Shown: positions 34,780 to 45,394, counted from the first letter of the stretch. The stretch: 64,000 nt of DNA from Halobacillus halophilus (GCF_020171985.1 NZ_JAIVAL010000014.1:1-64000), one strand, 5' to 3'. A program made the numbers and translations. Notes: generated by a model not told the origin, from the sequence alone.

Positions 34780-34817
34780 AAGAAAGCCCGCTGCCAGAAA
34801 GGCAGCGGGCTTTTTGC
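34780..34817. terminator. Bidirectional terminator shared by speA and SR1
   Basis: The stem AAAGCCCGCTGCC with GGCAGCGGGCTTT is followed by T on both strands. It ends speA on the plus strand and the SR1 RNA on the minus strand. Confidence 0.9.
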
Positions 34818-34822
34818 ATCTT

Positions 34823-34933
34823 CTATTTTTCCGTTGTATGGCACGTAGGACATGTGCTGTAAAGGGTCGATACCTTTTCATTTTCGTAGTGTTCAATCAC
34901 TTTCTGACAGTCTTGACAAACGATTGTACCCAT
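34823..34933 (-). CDS. sr1P: SR1P, GapA-binding peptide
   Basis: A 36-residue peptide starting MGTIVCQDCQKVIEHYENEK, the same start as B. subtilis SR1P (39 residues), continuing VSTLYSTCPTC. Two CxxC pairs (residues 6-9 and 28-31) suggest a zinc site. AAGGAG lies 9 bases before the ATG. In B. subtilis SR1P binds the glycolytic GapA and stimulates RNase J1; rnjA is also in this window. It is too short for ordinary ORF cut-offs. Confidence 0.9.
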   Translation of the reverse strand: MGTIVCQDCQKVIEHYENEKVSTLYSTCPTCHTTEK

Positions 34934-34954
34934 TAACATCCACTCCTTATGATT

Positions 34955-34968
34955 TGTAATCGCTTTCA
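34955..34968. promoter_or_regulatory. cre site (CcpA operator) in the SR1 start region
   Basis: On the minus strand TGAAAGCGATTACA matches the cre pattern TGWAANCGNTNWCA at every position. It lies about 4-18 bases after the predicted SR1 start, suiting carbon catabolite repression by CcpA, which is known for B. subtilis SR1. Confidence 0.75.
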
Positions 34969-34978
34969 ATGTACATTC

Positions 34979-35007
34979 ATTTTAATATGGCACAATCTAA
35001 AAATCAA
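34979..35007 (-). promoter_or_regulatory. SR1 sigma-A promoter
   Basis: TTGATT (35002-35007) and TAAAAT (34979-34984) are 17 bases apart on the minus strand. Transcription would start near 34972. Confidence 0.75.
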
Positions 35008-35025
35008 GCCCAAAAGTATAACATT
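34984..35025 (-). promoter_or_regulatory. Two CcpN-like boxes in the SR1 promoter
   Basis: TGTGCCATATT (34984-34994) fits the CcpN pattern TRTGHYATAYW, as I recall it, at all 11 positions, and AATGTTATACT (35015-35025) fits 10 of 11. One lies between -10 and -35, the other just above -35; their centres are 31 bases apart. CcpN represses SR1 under glycolytic conditions in B. subtilis. Confidence 0.6.
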
Positions 35026-35094
35026 TTTTAAAATGTGCCACACTAATGAGTTATACTCATTTCATATTATGTTTTTGAGGTCCAAAATAGTCCA

Positions 35095-35127
35095 TTAAAA
35101 AAAGGATGATCGAGTAATCACCCTTTA
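35095..35127 (-). terminator. Terminator of the deacetylase lipoprotein gene
   Basis: The stem GGTGAT with ATCATCC is followed by seven T on the minus strand, 14 bases past the stop at 35141. Confidence 0.75.
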
Positions 35128-35140
35128 TTTCTATGGAATA

Positions 35141-36019
35141 TTATTCCGGTGTCTTTATGAGAGCTGGATCAAGCAGGTCATAGCCTTTGCTGCGAAGTCC
35201 CTTCACAATGTCCTCAAGGGCATCGTTTGTCCATTCACGATCATGCATAAGCAGGTTGGCACCATTTCCAAGTAAGTCCGTATTTACCATAATATCCGCC
35301 AGGTTATCAGCATCCATGTATTCTTCATTCCAATCATACCCATAAGTCCAATTCATAAGCAGCATGTTCTCTTCAGCAGCTAACTGTTCGGAGTAATCCG
35401 TGTTTTGCCCAAAAGGTGCACGGAAGAATTTTGGACGTTCACCAATGATTTCTTCGATTTTATCATTTAACCCCACGATCTCTTCTTTTTGTTCTTCTTG
35501 CGATAAGTCAGGTAAAGAAGCATGGGTCATGGTATGGTTGCCGATAGGGAAGCCTAGTTCATGAATTTTTCTAAGTTTTTCTTTGCCTTCTTCTGAATCA
35601 ATAAAGTGGCCGTTTACAAAGAATATAGCTGGAGCATCTGCTGCTTTTAAAGTTTTCGCCATTTCCACTCCATGCTCATCAGGAGCATCATCTATCGTTA
35701 GAAGAGCTACTTTAGGCTCAGCATCATTTATCGGCTCAAATGACCAGTTACCTGTTAACTGATACTGAGCTTCTTTTGGCGCTTCAGGTGACGCTTCGGC
35801 AGCCGCTTCTTCTGACTCCTTGTTTTTTTCTGCTTTCTCAGGTTTATTTTCTTTATTTTCTTCCTTTTCTTCCTCAGTTGAATCTTTTTTTTCGTCTGTC
35901 TCCTGCGCTGTTTGGTCCTTATTCTTTCCTTGATCTCCTTCGCCGCTATCTTGACCACTCACACCGCCGCAAGCCGATAATACTAGAATCAATAATAAAA
36001 ATATGCCCAATCTTTTCAT
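35141..36019 (-). CDS. Polysaccharide deacetylase family lipoprotein
   Basis: A 292-residue exported lipoprotein: signal peptide ending at LSAC (Cys17), then a disordered Glu/Lys-rich linker to about residue 80, then a NodB-type deacetylase domain. Visible motifs are LTIDDAPDE (metal aspartates), NHTMTH (zinc histidines), RAPFG and LLMHD. It may deacetylate peptidoglycan or another wall polymer. The ATG at 36019 follows GGAGGG. The gene is not part of the B. subtilis neighbourhood. Confidence 0.9.
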   Translation of the reverse strand: MKRLGIFLLLILVLSACGGVSGQDSGEGDQGKNKDQTAQETDEKKDSTEEEKEENKENKPEKAEKNKESEEAAAEASPEAPKEAQYQLTGNWSFEPINDAEPKVALLTIDDAPDEHGVEMAKTLKAADAPAIFFVNGHFIDSEEGKEKLRKIHELGFPIGNHTMTHASLPDLSQEEQKEEIVGLNDKIEEIIGERPKFFRAPFGQNTDYSEQLAAEENMLLMNWTYGYDWNEEYMDADNLADIMVNTDLLGNGANLLMHDREWTNDALEDIVKGLRSKGYDLLDPALIKTPE

Positions 36020-36161
36020 AGTAGTCCCTCCACTGTTATGTATTTCCAACTACACTATTATATAAGAAGAATGTGGATTTCGGCTATCGTTATATAGAAA
36101 TTTAGGTTATAATATTTAATCGTTAACCTTTGGGCAGTTATTAAAAATTTAGGTGGTATGT

Positions 36162-37229
36162 ATGTTTCAAAAATTGAAGCGTTTTAAAATTCTAGGTGGA
36201 CGTACTTTAAAAACGGGGATTTCTGTATTTTTAACCGCACTAATTTGTGGTTTTTTTAATTTGCCTATCGTTTTTGCCGTCATAACAGCCATTGTTACAG
36301 TTGAGCATACGGCTGCAGATTCGATTAAAAAAGCGATGGTACGCTTCCCAGCCTCTGCTATTGGGGCTTTGTTAGCGACCGTGTTTTACAGTTTTCTAGG
36401 TAAGGGAGCTTTAACCTTCGCTCTGGTAGCCATGCTGACCATAGCGGTCTGCCATAAATTAAAACTGGATGATGGAATTATTGTGGCCACTATTACAGCC
36501 ACTGCTATGATTCCTGAATTTCAAGACCATCATATTGTTTCGTTTTTCAGCAGATTGGGTACTACTTCAATTGGCATCGTTCTTTCGACCCTTGTAAACT
36601 TTTTCCTTTTACCACCTAACTATTCCCCCATGATTTACAAAAATATTAATGATTTGTATAATCAGGCTGGTGTCCTGCTCCAGCGAATAATATCAAGCAT
36701 TACTGCAGATTCTAAAGAGAAAAATCGTGGGATCCAAAAATCCTATCGTCAGTTAACTGCCCATTTGGAAAGAACATATCAGCTGTCTCAATTTCAAAGA
36801 GAAGAGTGGAAATATCACAGACATACGAAAGAAGAAATGTTAGCCTTTCAATTTTCTCAGAAGAAGCTCAGAACTTTTCAACAAATCGCTTATCATCTGG
36901 GAAACCTTCAGTATGTCAATACAAAGGCTGCAGATTTTACGGAGGCTGAAATCGATTTGCTTGAGAATCTGACTGAGAATTATGTTAAAGTTCTGCAAGA
37001 CCCCACTCATACTATTAGCGAAGATCAGTTTACAAGGGTCGAAAGGCTGGACCAAGTCTTTTGGAAATGGAAAGAAGAGCATGTGCAAAGGGACTCTAAG
37101 TACAGACATCATCTGCCGCAGCAAACGATTCTCATTTATGAACTATTATGTTTTCATGATGTACTGGAAGAACTTCAAAACATGTCTCATAAGCAGCAGA
37201 AATTAGTCCATGACTGCTATGGACAGTAA
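36162..37229 (+). CDS. Aromatic acid exporter family protein
   Basis: A 355-residue membrane protein of the ArAE/FUSC-like group (B. subtilis YgaE and YqjA relatives). The first 170 residues hold about six helices (starting KTGISVFLTALICGFFNLP); the rest is a soluble, helical C-terminal domain. The substrate is unknown. AGGTGG precedes the ATG at 36162; a TATAAT-like box lies near 36104. It is followed by the BCCT gene with a 50-base gap. Confidence 0.85.
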   Translation: MFQKLKRFKILGGRTLKTGISVFLTALICGFFNLPIVFAVITAIVTVEHTAADSIKKAMVRFPASAIGALLATVFYSFLGKGALTFALVAMLTIAVCHKLKLDDGIIVATITATAMIPEFQDHHIVSFFSRLGTTSIGIVLSTLVNFFLLPPNYSPMIYKNINDLYNQAGVLLQRIISSITADSKEKNRGIQKSYRQLTAHLERTYQLSQFQREEWKYHRHTKEEMLAFQFSQKKLRTFQQIAYHLGNLQYVNTKAADFTEAEIDLLENLTENYVKVLQDPTHTISEDQFTRVERLDQVFWKWKEEHVQRDSKYRHHLPQQTILIYELLCFHDVLEELQNMSHKQQKLVHDCYGQ

Positions 37230-37279
37230 CATTTGTTTTCCAAATCACTCTAGAAATAAAGTAAGAAGGGATGATCAAC

Positions 37280-38821
37280 GTGAAACAGGTTTCGAAAGTA
37301 TTTTATATATCAGTAGTCGTAGCATTTCTATTTATCGCCTGGGGAATAATCCCTGATACTGTGCTGCCTACTTGGAACTTGACTAATGTAACTGGACAAA
37401 TTCAAGGGTTTTTAACGGACAAATTCGGATGGTTCTATCTATTATCAGCTACCGGATTTGTTATATTCGCCATTTATTTAGTCTTTTCTAAATTCGGTAA
37501 GTTAAAACTAGGAAAGCCTGATGATGAGCCTGAATATCCTTATATCACTTGGTTCGCTATGTTGTTCAGTGCGGGTATGGGTATTGGACTTGTATTCTGG
37601 GGAGCAGCGGAACCACTTTCCCACTTCCACACTCCACCTGTTGTTGGACAGGAGCCTGCAACGGAAGAAGCCGCACAATCAGCTATGAAATACAGCTTTT
37701 TCCACTGGGGCTTACATCCATGGGCATTTTACGCTGTGATTGCTCTGGCACTTGCGTATTTCAAGTTCAGAAAAGATGCGCCAGGCGTGATCAGTGCTAC
37801 TTTAGTTCCTTTATTAGGAGAGAAACGAGTAAAAGGTCCGCTTGGAACATTAATTGACTTTATTGCGGTATTTGCAACAATTTTTGGTGTAGCCACTTCC
37901 CTTGGACTTGGTGCCCTGCAGATTTCAAGTGGACTAGCCTTTTCGTTTGAAGGACTTGAAGATACATTCACTCTGCAATTAATTATTATTCTCGCGGTAA
38001 CCGTTCTGTTTATGGTCTCAGCCATGACCGGTTTAAATAAAGGAATTAAGTATTTGAGTAATACCAACATTGTACTGGCCCTGTTGCTTATGCTCTTTAC
38101 ATTGTTCGCTGGACCTACGAACTTTATTATGGATTTCTTTACGACTACGTTCGGTTCGTATGTACGTGACCTTCCGTATATGAGCTTCCGTCTGACACCA
38201 TTCGCAGAAGACAGTACATGGGTAAAAGACTGGACGATATTCTACTGGGCTTGGTGGCTTTCCTGGGCTCCATTCGTAGGAACCTTTATTGCCCGTGTTT
38301 CTAAAGGACGTACAATCCGTGAATTTATTCTAGGTGTACTTCTAGTACCAACTGTTTTCGGTGCTCTGTGGTTCTCTGTATTTGGCGGAACTGCCATTTC
38401 TCTAGAGTATTTCAATGGAGTTAACATCATTTCTGATGTGAACGAACTTGGTAACGAAGTGGCTCTATTCTCTATGCTTGAGCACATTCCTCTGGGCGGT
38501 GTGATGTCCCTAATTGGTCTTCTATTAATCAGTACATTCTTTATAACGTCAGCTGACTCAGCTACTTTCGTTCTTGGAATGCAGACGACCAATGGCAGCC
38601 TGAACCCTAAAAACCAAGTGAAATTCACCTGGGGTGTTATTCAAGCCGGAGCAGCTGCCGTACTTCTATGGCAAGGCGGATTAAATGCCTTACAGACAGC
38701 AGCTATTATTTCAGCTTTCCCTTTTACCATTATCATGATTTTGATCTGCTTCTCGCTTTATAAGACATTTAATGATGATGCAAAAGAAGCTGGACTTAAA
38801 AAGAAAAAAACATCTAGCTAA
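37280..38821 (+). CDS. BCCT family compatible-solute transporter (OpuD-like)
   Basis: A 513-residue sodium-coupled carrier of the BCCT family, with twelve helices. The conserved Trp-rich box FYWAWWLSWAPFVGTFIARVSKGRTIREFI near residues 318-347 and the glycine-rich FSAGMGIGLVFWGAAEPL identify it. Family members import glycine betaine, choline or ectoine and relatives under salt stress, which fits a halophile; the actual substrate is not readable. The start is taken as GTG at 37280, 9 bases after AAGGG; an ATG three codons upstream is too close to it. A terminator follows. Confidence 0.94.
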   Translation: MKQVSKVFYISVVVAFLFIAWGIIPDTVLPTWNLTNVTGQIQGFLTDKFGWFYLLSATGFVIFAIYLVFSKFGKLKLGKPDDEPEYPYITWFAMLFSAGMGIGLVFWGAAEPLSHFHTPPVVGQEPATEEAAQSAMKYSFFHWGLHPWAFYAVIALALAYFKFRKDAPGVISATLVPLLGEKRVKGPLGTLIDFIAVFATIFGVATSLGLGALQISSGLAFSFEGLEDTFTLQLIIILAVTVLFMVSAMTGLNKGIKYLSNTNIVLALLLMLFTLFAGPTNFIMDFFTTTFGSYVRDLPYMSFRLTPFAEDSTWVKDWTIFYWAWWLSWAPFVGTFIARVSKGRTIREFILGVLLVPTVFGALWFSVFGGTAISLEYFNGVNIISDVNELGNEVALFSMLEHIPLGGVMSLIGLLLISTFFITSADSATFVLGMQTTNGSLNPKNQVKFTWGVIQAGAAAVLLWQGGLNALQTAAIISAFPFTIIMILICFSLYKTFNDDAKEAGLKKKKTSS

Positions 38822-38854
38822 CATTAAATTCTACCCTCCTTTATAGGAGCGTTG

Positions 38855-38891
38855 CCAGACCGTCGAGACTCTCTCGACGGTCTTTTTTTTA
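38855..38891 (+). terminator. Terminator after the BCCT gene
   Basis: The stem AGACCGTCGAG with CTCGACGGTCT and a 5-base loop is followed by eight T. Confidence 0.9.
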
Positions 38892-38994
38892 TCTTCATTT
38901 AAAATGAAAAGGAGTACTTTACTATAAAAACCTCTTACTTCGCCTCTTCATTCAAAAACTAAATTAAACCTAATCGCTGATTTTACATACAAGG

Positions 38995-39600
38995 CTTATT
39001 ACACTAAAGGACCGATTACTTGAAGACTCAGTTTCGAGATATTGTGTGGAGAAAGGGGCTCCAGGGAACGGCTCGCTTTCCGGCCCTGCACGATGCAGGG
39101 TCGTTCGACGTTGCCACACGACGTGGAGCTCTTAGTCGAACTTATTTATATACGTTGAGTCTCCTCAGGCTGGCGCCTTCCGGGGCCTCACCTGTCATGT
39201 TCATCCCGCAGGAGTCTTCGCCGTTCTCTTCCGCCCCTTTGCGATTATTGAGAGCACGAAATCTCTGCATTAACGTCTTACAATGAACAAGGTCATCTAT
39301 GCTGATTTTTACGTTTGTTAAAGCGTAGGAACCCTGTTATATAAGCATTTAAGGAAGACTCAGCTAGAGTCTTTTCTTCTATAGCAGGATCCGTTCACTA
39401 GATATCGTTTGGGTGGCGAAGGAAACGACGAGACTCCCACGGGAGAAGGAGCTAGGCTAGACCCCACAAGGAGCGATAGCGACTGAGGAGGCTTGCCAGT
39501 TCCCCGTAGGAAAGCGAGTTGTTTCCGTAGCCGCCCTCATTCTTTTTAGCAACGGACCGGAGTTATCTCGAAATTGAGTCTTCAAGTAACGGGAGCTTAT
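38995..39600 (-). repeat. Complete copy C of the dispersed hairpin element
   Basis: About 606 bases. The L-type end (CTTATT...GGACCG) starts at 38995 and the R-type end finishes near 39598. Both share an inverted core, TACTTGAAGACTC-RR-TTTCGAGATA. Two hairpin modules face in opposite directions (about 39055-39235 and 39405-39545). The left one contains CCCTGCA/TGCAGGG (39084-39100) and GTTCGAC/GTCGAAC (39103-39141) around CCAC/GTGG. Open frames inside are by-products of the palindromes. It lies between the BCCT and lipoprotein genes. Confidence 0.9.
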
Positions 39601-39798
39601 CTGTAAACTCCAGACATGGACGTTCGTCTGTTTGCTCTTCCCTATTTCGTGTTACAAAATTGATTATTTATTAACATACGGATTAATGATAAAACACTCG
39701 GTTATCATTTCAATGACATCTCCATTACAACGAAAGAATCGTCCTTTTTGTTTGTTACACTTGTCCTGCAGCAGATTAGAAAGGAGTGCAGACAATCC

Positions 39799-40185
39799 AT
39801 GACATACAGTAGGATTACTTCATTAATACTCATCATTTTACTAGCAGGCTGCATTCCTCAATCTGACAATGTAGAAGTTTTACAAGCTCATTCTGAATCT
39901 TATGCTGTTTATTTATATACGGAGTTGGATAATGACAATCCATCAAATGCCGATAACTATTTAACTGCTCTACTTAATTGGAAAAAGAAACACGAGCGCA
40001 AACCTCTTTCATTTAAGCAATCAGAGGCTAATACAGGACAAATTGAAGTTGATGAGGACCAGCTCCCCGCTCTCGTGGTTAAGAAAGACGGGAAGGTCAT
40101 CGAATTAATCTCCGGAGATTCTGGATCTGAGGATATTATGAATAAATTAGAAAGTTCCATATCTTTAACTAATAAAAACTCCTGA
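39799..40185 (+). CDS. Small lipoprotein, unrecognised
   Basis: A 128-residue exported lipoprotein: signal peptide ending at LLAGC (Cys18). The mature part has a thioredoxin-fold feel (alternating strands, LPALVVKKDGKVIELISG near 92-110) but no CxxC. I do not recognise the family. AAAGGAG lies 12 bases before the ATG, a loose spacing. It converges on pdhD, with two terminators between them. Confidence 0.7.
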   Translation: MTYSRITSLILIILLAGCIPQSDNVEVLQAHSESYAVYLYTELDNDNPSNADNYLTALLNWKKKHERKPLSFKQSEANTGQIEVDEDQLPALVVKKDGKVIELISGDSGSEDIMNKLESSISLTNKNS

Positions 40186-40209
40186 ACGGATTCCGCTCAG
40201 GAGTTTTTA
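40171..40209 (+). terminator. Terminator after the small lipoprotein gene
   Basis: The stem AAAAACTCCTGA with TCAGGAGTTTTT overlaps the stop codon region of the gene. Nearly the same stem recurs as the pdhD terminator at 40302-40341. Confidence 0.85.
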
Positions 40210-40301
40210 CATTGAATGTGGAATAAAGAAATCATAAAACGGACTTAGCTGCATTCACAATTTAAGTGTTCAATGATTATAGTGAGTGGTCTATACGTTC
40301 C

Positions 40302-40341
40302 CTAAAAAAACTCCTGAACCAAAATGGTTCAGGAGTTTTCT
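40302..40341 (-). terminator. pdhD terminator
   Basis: The perfect stem AAAACTCCTGAACC with GGTTCAGGAGTTTT and a 5-base loop is followed by seven T on the minus strand. Confidence 0.88.
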
Positions 40342-40350
40342 CTACTTACA

Positions 40351-41760
40351 TTATTTAGTGATGTGAATCGGGCTGCCCATAGCTACTTCAGCTGCTTCCA
40401 TTGTAATCTCACCTAGAGTTGGGTGAGCATGGATAGTCAAGGCAAGATCTTCAGCAGTCATTCCTGCTTCAATGGCAAGTCCTAGTTCAGACACCATGTC
40501 ACTTGCATTTGGTCCAGCGATTTGAGCACCAATTACTAAATTGTCGTCTTTACGTGTAATCAGTTTCAAGAAACCGTCACTATCATTTAGAGAAAGCGCA
40601 CGTCCGTTAGCTCCGAATGGGAACTTAGAAGCTTTCACATCGTATCCAGCTTCTTTAGCTTCATCTTCTGTATAGCCAACAGAAGCAAGTTCTGGATCGG
40701 AGAACACTACAGCAGGGATCCCTAGATAATCGATTTCCGATTTCTCGCCAGCAATAACTTCTGCTGCAATTTTACCTTCATAAGAAGCTTTATGAGCAAG
40801 CGGTGGTCCATCAACAATGTCACCAATCGCATAAATGTTATCAAAGTTCGTGCGGCATTGCTTGTCGATTTGAATAACGCCTTTGTCGCTCATTTCAACG
40901 CCAAGTTCTTCAAGACCAATTTCGTCTGTATTCGGACGGCGTCCTACGGTTACAAGCACGTAATCAGCTTCGATGGTTTTTTCTTCACCTTTTACTTCAT
41001 AGGTTACTTTTACGCCATCTTCTGTTTCTTCTACGCCTTGTGCCATAGCACTCGTAACAATATCCACGCCTTTTTTCTTCAAGCGCTTTTTAACAAGTGA
41101 GGACATCTGCTTCTCAAAGCCGCCAAGGATGTCTTTCATCCCTTCCAGAATCGTTACTTCGGTATCGAAATTAGCATACGCCGTACCTAACTCTGTACCG
41201 ATGTAACCGCCACCGATAACGACCATTTTCTTCGGTACCTCATTAAGCGCAAGTGCTCCAGTAGAGTCAATGACGCGCTCAGAGAATTTGAAGTTAGGAA
41301 GCTCAATCGGACGGGAGCCAGTCGCGATAATACAGTTATTAAACGTATATGTCTGGGAATTCTTGTCATCCATAATACGCACTGTATTTTTATCTACGAA
41401 ATAGACTTCACCTTTTACGATATCAACTTTGTTGTTTTTAAGCAGTCCTTCTACACCGCCGGTAAGCTTCTGAACGACTCCGCTCTTCCACTCTTGTACT
41501 TTAGAAAAGTCTACCGTCGTGTTTTCAGACTGAATACCCATGTCTTCGGCACCTTTAGCGTGCTCATAGCGGTGACCCGCCTGAATAAGTGCTTTGGAAG
41601 GAACACAGCCTACGTTCAAGCAGACTCCTCCAAGGTTACCTTTGTCTACGATTGTTACGTTTTGTCCAGTTTGAGCGGCACGGATGGCAGCTACATAGCC
41701 GCCAGGTCCCGCTCCTATGACTAACGTATCTAGTTCAATTGGAAAATCTCCTACTACCAT
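40351..41760 (-). CDS. pdhD: Dihydrolipoyl dehydrogenase, E3 of pyruvate dehydrogenase
   Basis: A 469-residue FAD disulfide reductase that reoxidises dihydrolipoamide with NAD+. FAD motif GAGPGG at 16-21, redox pair Cys47 and Cys52 in [15 protein letters not shown] motif GGGYIG near residue 185, and the C-terminal HAHPTLGE catalytic histidine. GGAGG precedes the ATG. Last gene of pdhABCD. Confidence 0.98.
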   Translation of the reverse strand: MVVGDFPIELDTLVIGAGPGGYVAAIRAAQTGQNVTIVDKGNLGGVCLNVGCVPSKALIQAGHRYEHAKGAEDMGIQSENTTVDFSKVQEWKSGVVQKLTGGVEGLLKNNKVDIVKGEVYFVDKNTVRIMDDKNSQTYTFNNCIIATGSRPIELPNFKFSERVIDSTGALALNEVPKKMVVIGGGYIGTELGTAYANFDTEVTILEGMKDILGGFEKQMSSLVKKRLKKKGVDIVTSAMAQGVEETEDGVKVTYEVKGEEKTIEADYVLVTVGRRPNTDEIGLEELGVEMSDKGVIQIDKQCRTNFDNIYAIGDIVDGPPLAHKASYEGKIAAEVIAGEKSEIDYLGIPAVVFSDPELASVGYTEDEAKEAGYDVKASKFPFGANGRALSLNDSDGFLKLITRKDDNLVIGAQIAGPNASDMVSELGLAIEAGMTAEDLALTIHAHPTLGEITMEAAEVAMGSPIHITK

Positions 41761-41763
41761 ACT

Positions 41764-43080
41764 TTACGCCTCCATCATAATTAGTTGTGGATCGTTCAGT
41801 AAACGCTTGATGTTATTCATTGCATGCTGAGCTGTTGCACCATCGATGATACGGTGGTCAAAGCTTAGGGAAATAGCAAGAACAGGAGCTACAACTACTT
41901 CGCCGTCACGAACCATTGGTTTTTCAGCAATACGTCCAATTCCTAGAATAGCAACTTCTGGATGATTGATTACTGGAGTAAACCATTGACCACCGGCAGA
42001 ACCGATATTTGTGATCGTTGTAGATGCGCCTTTCATTTCTTCAGATGTCAGTTTACCATCGCGAGCTTTAACTGCCAATTCATTAACTTCACTTGAGATG
42101 GAGAAGATCGACTTACGGTCTGAATCTTTCACCACTGGTACAAGCAAGCCTTTGTCGGTGTCTGCTGCAATACCAATATTATAATAGTGTTTTTGAATAA
42201 TTTCATCTTTATCATCATCAAGTGACGTATTTAATACTGGGTATTTCTTAAGCGTTGATACAAGCGCTTTTACTACATAAGGCAAGTAAGTCAGCTTAAT
42301 ATCCTGTTCAGCAGCTACTGCTTTGAATTTCTTACGGTGAGCGACAAGTTCAGTAACGTCTACTTCATCCATAAGGGTTACGTGAGGAGCTGTCTGTTTA
42401 GAGTTCACCATAGCTTTAGCAATAGCTTTACGCATACCGCTCATTTTCTCGCGAGTTTCAGGATATGCTTCTCCAGCTGCTGGAGCTGTCTGAGCCGCTG
42501 CTGCTGTTTCTTGATCTTCTGTTTCCTCAGTGGACGTTGTGTCTTGAGCTTCTGTCTGATCACCGCTCATGAAGCTTTCAACATCTTCTTTCAAGATACG
42601 GCCGTTTTTACCAGAGCCTTGTACTTTACGGATATCTACATCGTTATCGCGTGCAAACTTACGTACGGATGGCATAGCTACGACACGCTTATCTTCATCT
42701 ACATCACTGTCATCTTCAGCCGCAGGCTGTTCAGAAGCAGACTTTTCTTCTTTTGATTCCGATTGTTTTTCTTCTTTTGGTTCTTCTTTTGACTCTTCTT
42801 CAGATTCATCGGAAGATCCTTCATCAGAACCTGTATCTTCGGAACCGTCGTCAATTGTGATAATGACCGTTCCTACTGTAGTTGTTTCGCCTTCTTCGAC
42901 ATGGATTTCTTTTACTGTTCCATCGACTTGAGACGGGATTTCAACAACTGCTTTGTCGTTTTGCACTTCGCAAATGACGTCGTCTTCTTTAATTTCATCA
43001 CCTGGTTTTACAAACCATTTGGCAATTTCACCTTCGTGGATACCTTCACCGATATCAGGCAGTTTAAATTCAAATGCCAC
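41764..43080 (-). CDS. pdhC: Dihydrolipoamide acetyltransferase, E2 of pyruvate dehydrogenase
   Basis: A 438-residue E2 core protein. One lipoyl domain (1-80, lipoyl Lys43 in NDKAVVE), a long Glu/Ser/Asp-rich linker (about 82-130), the E1/E3-binding domain ([18 protein letters not shown]), an Ala/Glu-rich linker, and the catalytic domain with [10 protein letters not shown], whose histidine is catalytic. The strongly acidic linker is notable and fits a high-salt cytoplasm. Three bases separate it from pdhD. Confidence 0.97.
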   Translation of the reverse strand: MAFEFKLPDIGEGIHEGEIAKWFVKPGDEIKEDDVICEVQNDKAVVEIPSQVDGTVKEIHVEEGETTTVGTVIITIDDGSEDTGSDEGSSDESEEESKEEPKEEKQSESKEEKSASEQPAAEDDSDVDEDKRVVAMPSVRKFARDNDVDIRKVQGSGKNGRILKEDVESFMSGDQTEAQDTTSTEETEDQETAAAAQTAPAAGEAYPETREKMSGMRKAIAKAMVNSKQTAPHVTLMDEVDVTELVAHRKKFKAVAAEQDIKLTYLPYVVKALVSTLKKYPVLNTSLDDDKDEIIQKHYYNIGIAADTDKGLLVPVVKDSDRKSIFSISSEVNELAVKARDGKLTSEEMKGASTTITNIGSAGGQWFTPVINHPEVAILGIGRIAEKPMVRDGEVVVAPVLAISLSFDHRIIDGATAQHAMNNIKRLLNDPQLIMMEA

Positions 43081-43107
43081 GCTTACTACCTCCCATTTTT
43101 ATAATGA

Positions 43108-44085
43108 TTAAAAGTTCATTACTTGGTTAACTTTTTCAACTACAGAATTGTAGTTTGGAAGCCAAACTTCCTCTGCTTGAGTGAATGCATAAACAGTATC
43201 TGGTGCGTGAACACGCAGCACTGGAGCCTCAAGATGCAGAATGGCTTTTTCTTGAATTTCAGCTGCAACGCTTGCCGCAATACCTGCCTGTTTTTGCGCT
43301 TCCTGCACAACAACAGCACGATTTGTTTTCTTCACGGATTCAAGAATGGTTTCATAGTCAACTGGGCTGACTGTGCGAAGATCGATAACTTCTGCACTCA
43401 CGCCATTTTCCTCAAGCTCTTCAGCTGCTTTAAGGCAGGAATGAACCATCGCACCATACGCTACAAGAGTTACGTCAGTACCTTCGCGTTTAATATCTGC
43501 TTTATCAAGTTCGATTGTATATTCTTCTTCCGGTACTTCGCCGCGGAAAGAGCGGTATAATTTCATATGCTCAAGGAAAACGACAGGGTCGTTATCTCGA
43601 ATAGAGGAAATTAATAGTCCTTTAGCATCGTATGGTGTAGAAGGAATAACGACACGCACTCCAGGCTGCTGAGCAATTAGCCCTTCAAGACTGTCAGCGT
43701 GAAGTTCAGGTGTATGCACGCCGCCGCCAAAAGGAGAACGAATTGTGATCGGCATAGAACGAGTATTACCTGTACGGTAGCGGTAACGTGCCATTTGACC
43801 ATTGATCGCGTCCATTGTTTCATAGACGAAACCAAAGAACTGAATTTCAGGTACTGGACGGAAGCCAGTCAAAGCAAGTCCGATGGACATACCGCCAATT
43901 CCAGATTCAGCTAGTGGCGTATCGAATACGCGATCTTCACCGAATTCGTCTTGAAGACCTTCCGTCGCACGGAATACTCCGCCGTTTTGACCAACGTCTT
44001 CACCGTAAATCAGCACGTTTTCGTCATTTTTAAGCTCAGTATGCATCGCGTTTGTGATAGCTTGGATCATTGTCATTTGTGCCAT
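43108..44085 (-). CDS. pdhB: Pyruvate dehydrogenase E1 component, beta subunit
   Basis: A 325-residue E1-beta subunit with the family segments [38 protein letters not shown] and [20 protein letters not shown]. Together with PdhA it binds ThDP and decarboxylates pyruvate, passing the acetyl group to lipoate on PdhC. Three bases after pdhA. Confidence 0.97.
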   Translation of the reverse strand: MAQMTMIQAITNAMHTELKNDENVLIYGEDVGQNGGVFRATEGLQDEFGEDRVFDTPLAESGIGGMSIGLALTGFRPVPEIQFFGFVYETMDAINGQMARYRYRTGNTRSMPITIRSPFGGGVHTPELHADSLEGLIAQQPGVRVVIPSTPYDAKGLLISSIRDNDPVVFLEHMKLYRSFRGEVPEEEYTIELDKADIKREGTDVTLVAYGAMVHSCLKAAEELEENGVSAEVIDLRTVSPVDYETILESVKKTNRAVVVQEAQKQAGIAASVAAEIQEKAILHLEAPVLRVHAPDTVYAFTQAEEVWLPNYNSVVEKVNQVMNF

Positions 44086-44088
44086 GGT

Positions 44089-45177
<1,089 letters not shown>

Positions 45178-45232
45178 TCACCTCTTCCTTTCTTATTCTA
45201 AAAATAGATGCTGTGAGTAGCTTTCCCAAATA

Positions 45233-45279
45233 TGAAAAAAAACTGTACAGATTTGCTCTTTACGTATTACCCTGTACAC
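45233..45279 (-). promoter_or_regulatory. Terminator-like hairpin in the pdhA leader
   Basis: TGTACAG pairs with CTGTACA (45272-45278 and 45244-45250), and one base later eight T follow on the minus strand, about 70 bases before the pdhA ATG. The stem is only 7 bp with a 21-base loop. It could act as an attenuator if the leader is transcribed. Confidence 0.35.
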
Positions 45280-45364
45280 AACTTCACTAATCATACGCAA
45301 AATCTCAGCTAAACTGTTACATTTTCCCTGGAAGATTTAATGGTACAATGTAAATCCACTTAGT

Positions 45365-45394
45365 AGTTTAGCTCAATTCAACATCATTCGTCAA
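45365..45394 (-). promoter_or_regulatory. Possible pdhA promoter
   Basis: TTGACG (45389-45394) and TAAACT (45365-45370) lie 18 bases apart on the minus strand. The leader to the ATG would be about 185 bases. Nothing else was identified between 45172 and 45542. Confidence 0.35.

Larger units (their letters stand above)
34783..34972 (-). ncRNA. sr1: SR1 dual-function small RNA
   Basis: From the predicted start near 34972 to the terminator near 34783 the RNA would be about 190 nucleotides, close to the 205 of B. subtilis SR1. It encodes the SR1P peptide. In B. subtilis SR1 base-pairs with ahrC mRNA, the arginine-catabolism activator, and its peptide binds GapA. The promoter elements upstream and the place beside speA support the call. 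Whether the base-pairing function is kept cannot be judged here. Confidence 0.8.
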
